DNA of 49,984 bases from Chitinophagaceae bacterium. GTDB lineage: Bacteria; Bacteroidota; Bacteroidia; Chitinophagales; Chitinophagaceae. Position 1 is the first letter of the stretch, and each line of letters starts with the position of its first letter. The notes beneath the pieces were generated by a model. The model made no database searches, was not told where the DNA came from, and saw nothing but the letters and a program-made list of their open reading frames with translations. This document shows positions 45,398 through 49,984 of this stretch, in pieces. The stretch lies in contig CANEWJ010000002.1 of the NCBI GenBank assembly GCA_947442625.1, forward strand, positions 1 to 49,984, read 5' to 3'. Position numbers and translations under genes: made by a program.

Positions 45398-48300
45398 TTA
45401 GAAACCGGCATTCAATGAGACCGCAAATTGTCTTACCCATGGCATACCACCATACTCAGCAAATGCACCTGCCCTGCTGGAGAATACACTCTCAGGATTG
45501 ATGTGATCTGGTGTAGTATTATAGAGGTAGAAAAGGTTACGACCTGTCACATTGAGGCGTAAACGCTGCATGGCAATTTTGTTGGCCATTGCTTTTGGCA
45601 GCTCGTATCCAACAGAAACTTCACGTACTGCAACCCATGAATTCTCGAAAATAGAGTACTCACGAATACCAGTTCCCCAGCTTGCGATACCATTGTAATA
45701 CGTCCATGCTGGAACAGGTTGCCTGAGGCCCAATTTCAATGCTTCAGCATAAGACATGCCTTCTACATTGCGACCATTGATCACAACACCTTTTCCGAAT
45801 ACGCCGTCTGGAACAATACCATCCTGGCGCTTTACACCCGTTGCATCTGTCCACTCAACACCACCAGTTTCTTTGGTACGACCGAACAAAGTACTTTCGA
45901 AACTACCATACTGTGAACCGTATTGGTGGGTAGCTGAAGCCATCTTGCCACCGATTTTAGAATCAAGCTGAGCAAAAAAGGTGAAGTTCTTGTAGCGGAT
46001 TTCATGCAAATTGCTTGCAAGGAAGCTTTCCATCATGCTTCCAACTTCTTTGAAACCTTGTCCATAAGAACCACTGCGGATGAACAAACCATCGCCATTC
46101 AATACACGCTGGCCTTTTTCATTGGTCGCATAGGCATAGTTGGTGATGATGGTACCGTAGTCTTTGCCTGCACGGGCAACCGATTGAACGTCTGCACCAA
46201 AAGCATAATCCAATTCAACTTGTGTAACACCAGGATACAGTTCAACCACTTTGTTGCGGTTGCGGGTGAAGTTAACAGTTGTGGTATACTCAAAGTTTTT
46301 CTTGCGAACGATGGTAGCAGAAACAACCGCCTCGATACCTTGGTTCTGGATGTTACCAGCATTGATCTGACGACTAGGTGTTCCGCTTTCTGCAGGAGCA
46401 CTCAGGTTCAGGATCTGGTTGAAGGTATTCTTCTTGTAGTAGGCTACATCAACACGAATCCTGCTATCTAACATCCTTGCTTCCAATCCAAATTCAAACT
46501 CACGGGCGCGCATTGGCTTAAGGTTGAGGTTACCCAAGCCATATCCACCCCAACCATACTGAGGCAAAGGTGTTCCATTGGGCAACAAAGGATTACCAAG
46601 CAAACCATAGTTACCACTTGTGGTGGAAAAAATACCTGTACCAGCACCTGTATAACCCAAGCTACCGCGAAGTTTACCAAAGTTCAGCCAGGCCAATTTG
46701 TTTGAGTTTTGAAGCAGTTCAGTGAACACCCATGATGCACCAACTGAAGGATACATATAAGAGAAATCTCCAGTTCCATCAGGGTAAGTCAAGGTACTGT
46801 TCCAGTCATTGCGAAGACTTGCATTCACAGTGATCATGTCTTTCCATGTTGCATCACCATAAGCATACATCGCATCAAGCCTGCTTTGAGGAAATATACC
46901 TGCACTTGTCGTAGCAGCATTCAATGAATTGGCGATAGAGAAAATCCTTGGAATGCGGAGTCCACCACTTGTAGAAGAAGATTGCTGACGACCACCAAGA
47001 CCACGCTGGGTTTCACCACCGATGGTTACATTGTAATCGATATTTTCTCCTGCTTTGCGGCTTGCAGTCAACAAGGCCTGGATACGTGCGTTCTTTGAAT
47101 TGCTTTGGAACAAAGAATATCCACCAGCAGAGTTAGGCCCGATGCCGAAACCGACACCATCGCCAGGGCTCTTGTTTTCACGCTCAACATTCAGTGTATT
47201 GATATTGCTGCGCACCAATGCAGTCAACCATGGCGTGATTTTTGCATTCAAATCAAGGTTGGCAAGGATCTGGTCTTCTTTCTGGTTGATCCTGACCTGA
47301 TACAATTGCCACAAAGGTCCGATGTTGGCACCCCTCAAATAAGGAGCTACCACATTGGATCCACCATTGGGGCTAAGATAATTGTTCAACACATAATCCA
47401 AAGGCAGGTTCCTTGAGTTAGAGAAGGCAAACCTGAACAAGGGATTAGAGTTTCCTCCTTGTAGCAAAGGATTGATACTATTAGAAGTGGCGTATGCCAT
47501 GGATGCATCCATGGATACATATTTCCCGATTTTTTGGGTAGCACGCAAATTGAAGTTGTTGCGCGCGAAGTCATTTGTTGGCTGGATAGACTTGTTGTTT
47601 GTATTGGTATATGAGAACCTGAATGTGGTCTTGTCGGTTCCACCTTCAACAGCAACGTTGGTATTGTTAATGCTACCATTGCGGAACAATGACATAAGAT
47701 CATTGGCTACATAGGGACGCTTAACTCCATCAGCATCAGTAATCATGCGTCCGTCCATGCGGGGACCAAAGCTATAATAAGGAGAGAAGCTATTGTTTAG
47801 AATCGCATCAGAGCCATCAGGAGCCTTGTCAAAATAGGGGTTGATACCACCACCAAACTCATTTTGCATGGCTGGGATTCTCCACACCTGCTCAATGGTA
47901 TTGGTTTGGGCAACACTTACACCAATACCTGGACGCTCACGTCCTTTCTTGGTGGTGATCAACAAAACGCCATTAAGCGCCTGTGAACCATAGAGTGCAC
48001 TGGCAGCAGAACCTTTCAGTACGGTTACGCTTTCGTAATCATCCGGATTCAAATTCTTCATTTGGTTTCCGAAGTCACGGGCATCACCCCAGCTGTCAGC
48101 TCCAGAAGTTCCAGGCTGAATCAATACCCCATCAATTACAATCAATGGCATGGTATTGCCACTCAATGAGGCATTACCGCGGATCCTGATCCTTGAGCTT
48201 GAAGAAGGTCCACCAGCACCTTGGTTAACCATTACACCAGCCACTTTACCTTGAAGGGAGTTGACGATGTTGACTTGGCCTGCACGGGCAACGTCCCCAC

Positions 48301-48685
48301 CCTTTACTTCTTGGATGGCATAAGACAGTTTGCGGGTAGATTTTTTATCACCAAATCCTGTGACAACTACTTCATTCAACAAATTGCTGTTCGCTTTCAT
48401 GGAAACAGTCATTGAAGCGGAAGCCAGAAGTTCAACTTTGTTCAATCCGACACCGGAAAAAACAAGGGTAGGGTTGGCAACAGTTGTACTGATAACAAAA
48501 GACCCAGTAGCATCTGTCAATGAAAATGTCTGGGATCCTTTGACTTGCACAGTTACACCTTGGACAGGCGCGCTGGCTTCATCAAGAACAGTTCCAGTGA
48601 ATGTTTTTTTCTGCTGAGCCATCGAAACGGCCGTAATTGCAGAAAAGAACAGGAACATCAAAAGTCTGATCGCTGTTTTCTTCAT
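45398..48685 (-). CDS. SusC/RagA family TonB-linked outer membrane protein
   Basis: N-terminal carboxypeptidase-like FTGTVLDEASAPVQGVTVQVKGS, plug LNEVVVTGFGDKKSTRKLSYAIQEV...IRIRGNASLSGNTMPLIVIDGVLI, LKGSAASALYGSQALNGVLLITTKKG. Confidence 0.96.
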   Translation of the reverse strand: MKKTAIRLLMFLFFSAITAVSMAQQKKTFTGTVLDEASAPVQGVTVQVKGSQTFSLTDATGSFVISTTVANPTLVFSGVGLNKVELLASASMTVSMKANSNLLNEVVVTGFGDKKSTRKLSYAIQEVKGGDVARAGQVNIVNSLQGKVAGVMVNQGAGGPSSSSRIRIRGNASLSGNTMPLIVIDGVLIQPGTSGADSWGDARDFGNQMKNLNPDDYESVTVLKGSAASALYGSQALNGVLLITTKKGRERPGIGVSVAQTNTIEQVWRIPAMQNEFGGGINPYFDKAPDGSDAILNNSFSPYYSFGPRMDGRMITDADGVKRPYVANDLMSLFRNGSINNTNVAVEGGTDKTTFRFSYTNTNNKSIQPTNDFARNNFNLRATQKIGKYVSMDASMAYATSNSINPLLQGGNSNPLFRFAFSNSRNLPLDYVLNNYLSPNGGSNVVAPYLRGANIGPLWQLYQVRINQKEDQILANLDLNAKITPWLTALVRSNINTLNVERENKSPGDGVGFGIGPNSAGGYSLFQSNSKNARIQALLTASRKAGENIDYNVTIGGETQRGLGGRQQSSSTSGGLRIPRIFSIANSLNAATTSAGIFPQSRLDAMYAYGDATWKDMITVNASLRNDWNSTLTYPDGTGDFSYMYPSVGASWVFTELLQNSNKLAWLNFGKLRGSLGYTGAGTGIFSTTSGNYGLLGNPLLPNGTPLPQYGWGGYGLGNLNLKPMRAREFEFGLEARMLDSRIRVDVAYYKKNTFNQILNLSAPAESGTPSRQINAGNIQNQGIEAVVSATIVRKKNFEYTTTVNFTRNRNKVVELYPGVTQVELDYAFGADVQSVARAGKDYGTIITNYAYATNEKGQRVLNGDGLFIRSGSYGQGFKEVGSMMESFLASNLHEIRYKNFTFFAQLDSKIGGKMASATHQYGSQYGSFESTLFGRTKETGGVEWTDATGVKRQDGIVPDGVFGKGVVINGRNVEGMSYAEALKLGLRQPVPAWTYYNGIASWGTGIREYSIFENSWVAVREVSVGYELPKAMANKIAMQRLRLNVTGRNLFYLYNTTPDHINPESVFSSRAGAFAEYGGMPWVRQFAVSLNAGF

Positions 48686-49060
48686 TTGATTTCAATTTTA
48701 ATTATAGGTGTTAAATATCTATATGCCTTGTGATCAACAAAGACCATATAAATGAGTTTGTTTCGTTTCTGTGGAGTTGTTTTGCAAATACATTGAACAA
48801 TAAATAACAATTTATTAACGGGATGCATATTAAGTCAGATTCATAGAATTTCCAAATCTTGGAAACAAATTTGAACTGGCTTTTTAAAATATTATTCTCC
48901 CGCAATAAACAGCATGCCATTGCTGTGATGAAGATTGTGACTATTTTTTGAGACGCTTTGTAGGCTTTGCTTTCCGATTGTTAGATATCACAATGGCCAA
49001 TGGGTCAATTCAATAAAATAAATTTATGAAACCATGGCAAATGTTTAATAAATTCCAATG

Positions 49061-49984
49061 CTAATACCCCCTCACATCCTTGCCTTCCATAAAGTTGATA
49101 AAGGCCATGTTCACCACGCGGTTTCCACCGGGGGTTGGGTAATTGCCGGTAAAGTACCAATCACCCAGGTTGCCAGGACAGGCATCGTGCAGGTCTTCAA
49201 TGGTTTGATAGATTACCTCAACAGGCACTGCTACTTCCGGTGCGGTGATGAGCTCAGCAATTTTGGCAGATATTTCTTGCGGTGTAAATGAACCATATAC
49301 CTGTTTGACAACATTTTCAGTATGCAACTGCCCTTTATCGCGAAGGTCTTTGCACTTGTTGTAGAGTTCATCCAGCAGGCCAAATTGGCCCCTGTCTTTC
49401 AACAAAGATAGTGCTGCCTTGAAGGCAATGAAATCTCCCAGTTTGCTCATATCGATGCCATAGCAATCCGGATAGCGGATCTGGGGAGCAGAAGAAAGCA
49501 CTATTATTTTTACGGGTTTCAGCCTGGACAGCATCCTTACAATGCTTTCCTTGAGTGTTGTACCGCGTACGATAGAATCATCAATGACAACCAGGGTATC
49601 AACATTGGCTTGCACCGTTCCATAGGTAACATCATACACGTGTTGCACCATTTCAGAACGGTTGGCATCCTCAGTGATGAAGGTGCGCATTTTCACATCC
49701 TTGATGGCCACTTTTTCAACACGGATTTTCCGGTTGATCATCTCAGACAATTTCTCCTCATCGAAATCCTTGTCCCAGGCCATGATGCGCTGGACCTTGA
49801 TCTGGTTGAGGAAATCTTCCATGCCCTTCAGCAACCCATAGAATGCCACTTCAGCCGTATTGGGAATAAAAGAAAAGATGGTATGCTTGAGGTCATTGTT
49901 GATGGCCTTCAGCACATTGCTGCTGAGCCTATAGCCCAACCCAATCCTTTCCCTGTATATCTTTTCGTCTCCGCCCCGTGAAAA
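49061..49984 (-). CDS. purF: Amidophosphoribosyltransferase (PurF-like), C-terminal part; N-terminus beyond window end
   Basis: PRPP-binding VDTLVVIDDSIVRGTTLKESIVRMLSRL, SSAPQIRYPDCYGIDMSKLGDFIAF; frame runs off the right edge. Divergent relative to classical PurF, so the symbol is tentative. Confidence 0.82.
   Translation of the reverse strand, partial: FSRGGDEKIYRERIGLGYRLSSNVLKAINNDLKHTIFSFIPNTAEVAFYGLLKGMEDFLNQIKVQRIMAWDKDFDEEKLSEMINRKIRVEKVAIKDVKMRTFITEDANRSEMVQHVYDVTYGTVQANVDTLVVIDDSIVRGTTLKESIVRMLSRLKPVKIIVLSSAPQIRYPDCYGIDMSKLGDFIAFKAALSLLKDRGQFGLLDELYNKCKDLRDKGQLHTENVVKQVYGSFTPQEISAKIAELITAPEVAVPVEVIYQTIEDLHDACPGNLGDWYFTGNYPTPGGNRVVNMAFINFMEGKDVRGY

Noticed and set aside
47450-47530. 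ATGGATGCATCCATGGATACAT palindrome within susC
   Set aside because: Short palindrome inside the coding sequence, explained by encoded residues (SMDASMA); no evidence of regulatory function.
49040-49075. TAATACCCCCTCACATCC near the purF stop as another octamer array
   Set aside because: Only one partial unit; no 8-bp periodicity, so not counted.
1-49984. CRISPR arrays, IS elements, prophage, toxin-antitoxin or restriction systems
   Set aside because: No spacer-like regular long repeats, transposase/integrase ORFs or defence-domain proteins were recognised in any frame.

Overview
The window looks like an ordinary Bacteroidota chromosome segment, probably Chitinophagaceae-like. This is inferred from gene content, SusC/SusD proteins and TAnnTTTG-type promoters; I could not verify taxonomy. 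I see about 37 genes and no IS elements, prophage, CRISPR array, rRNA or complete tRNA. Housekeeping genes include RND efflux (partial), korA, nth, ftsB-like, obg, cysS, tandem rhomboids, rlmD, metF, lptB, fabG, a carbonic anhydrase/SulP pair, adk, msrB, YceI and purF (partial). The right part carries a minus-strand locus: SusC, SusD, redoxin, cytochrome c/copper-monooxygenase-like protein, FG-GAP/ASPIC-UnbV protein, vanadium-haloperoxidase-like PAP2 protein. The most unusual signals are: (1) a family of degenerate octamer arrays (about RRGGTKTA, telomere-like) at gene ends, several in G-rich/C-rich inverted pairs, often containing the stop codons of neighbouring genes; (2) the SusCD-linked oxidative cassette with a strong terminator-like hairpin after SusD; (3) two neighbouring genes that appear to need non-canonical ATT/ATA start codons; (4) a rhomboid paralogue lacking the catalytic His next to an intact rhomboid.
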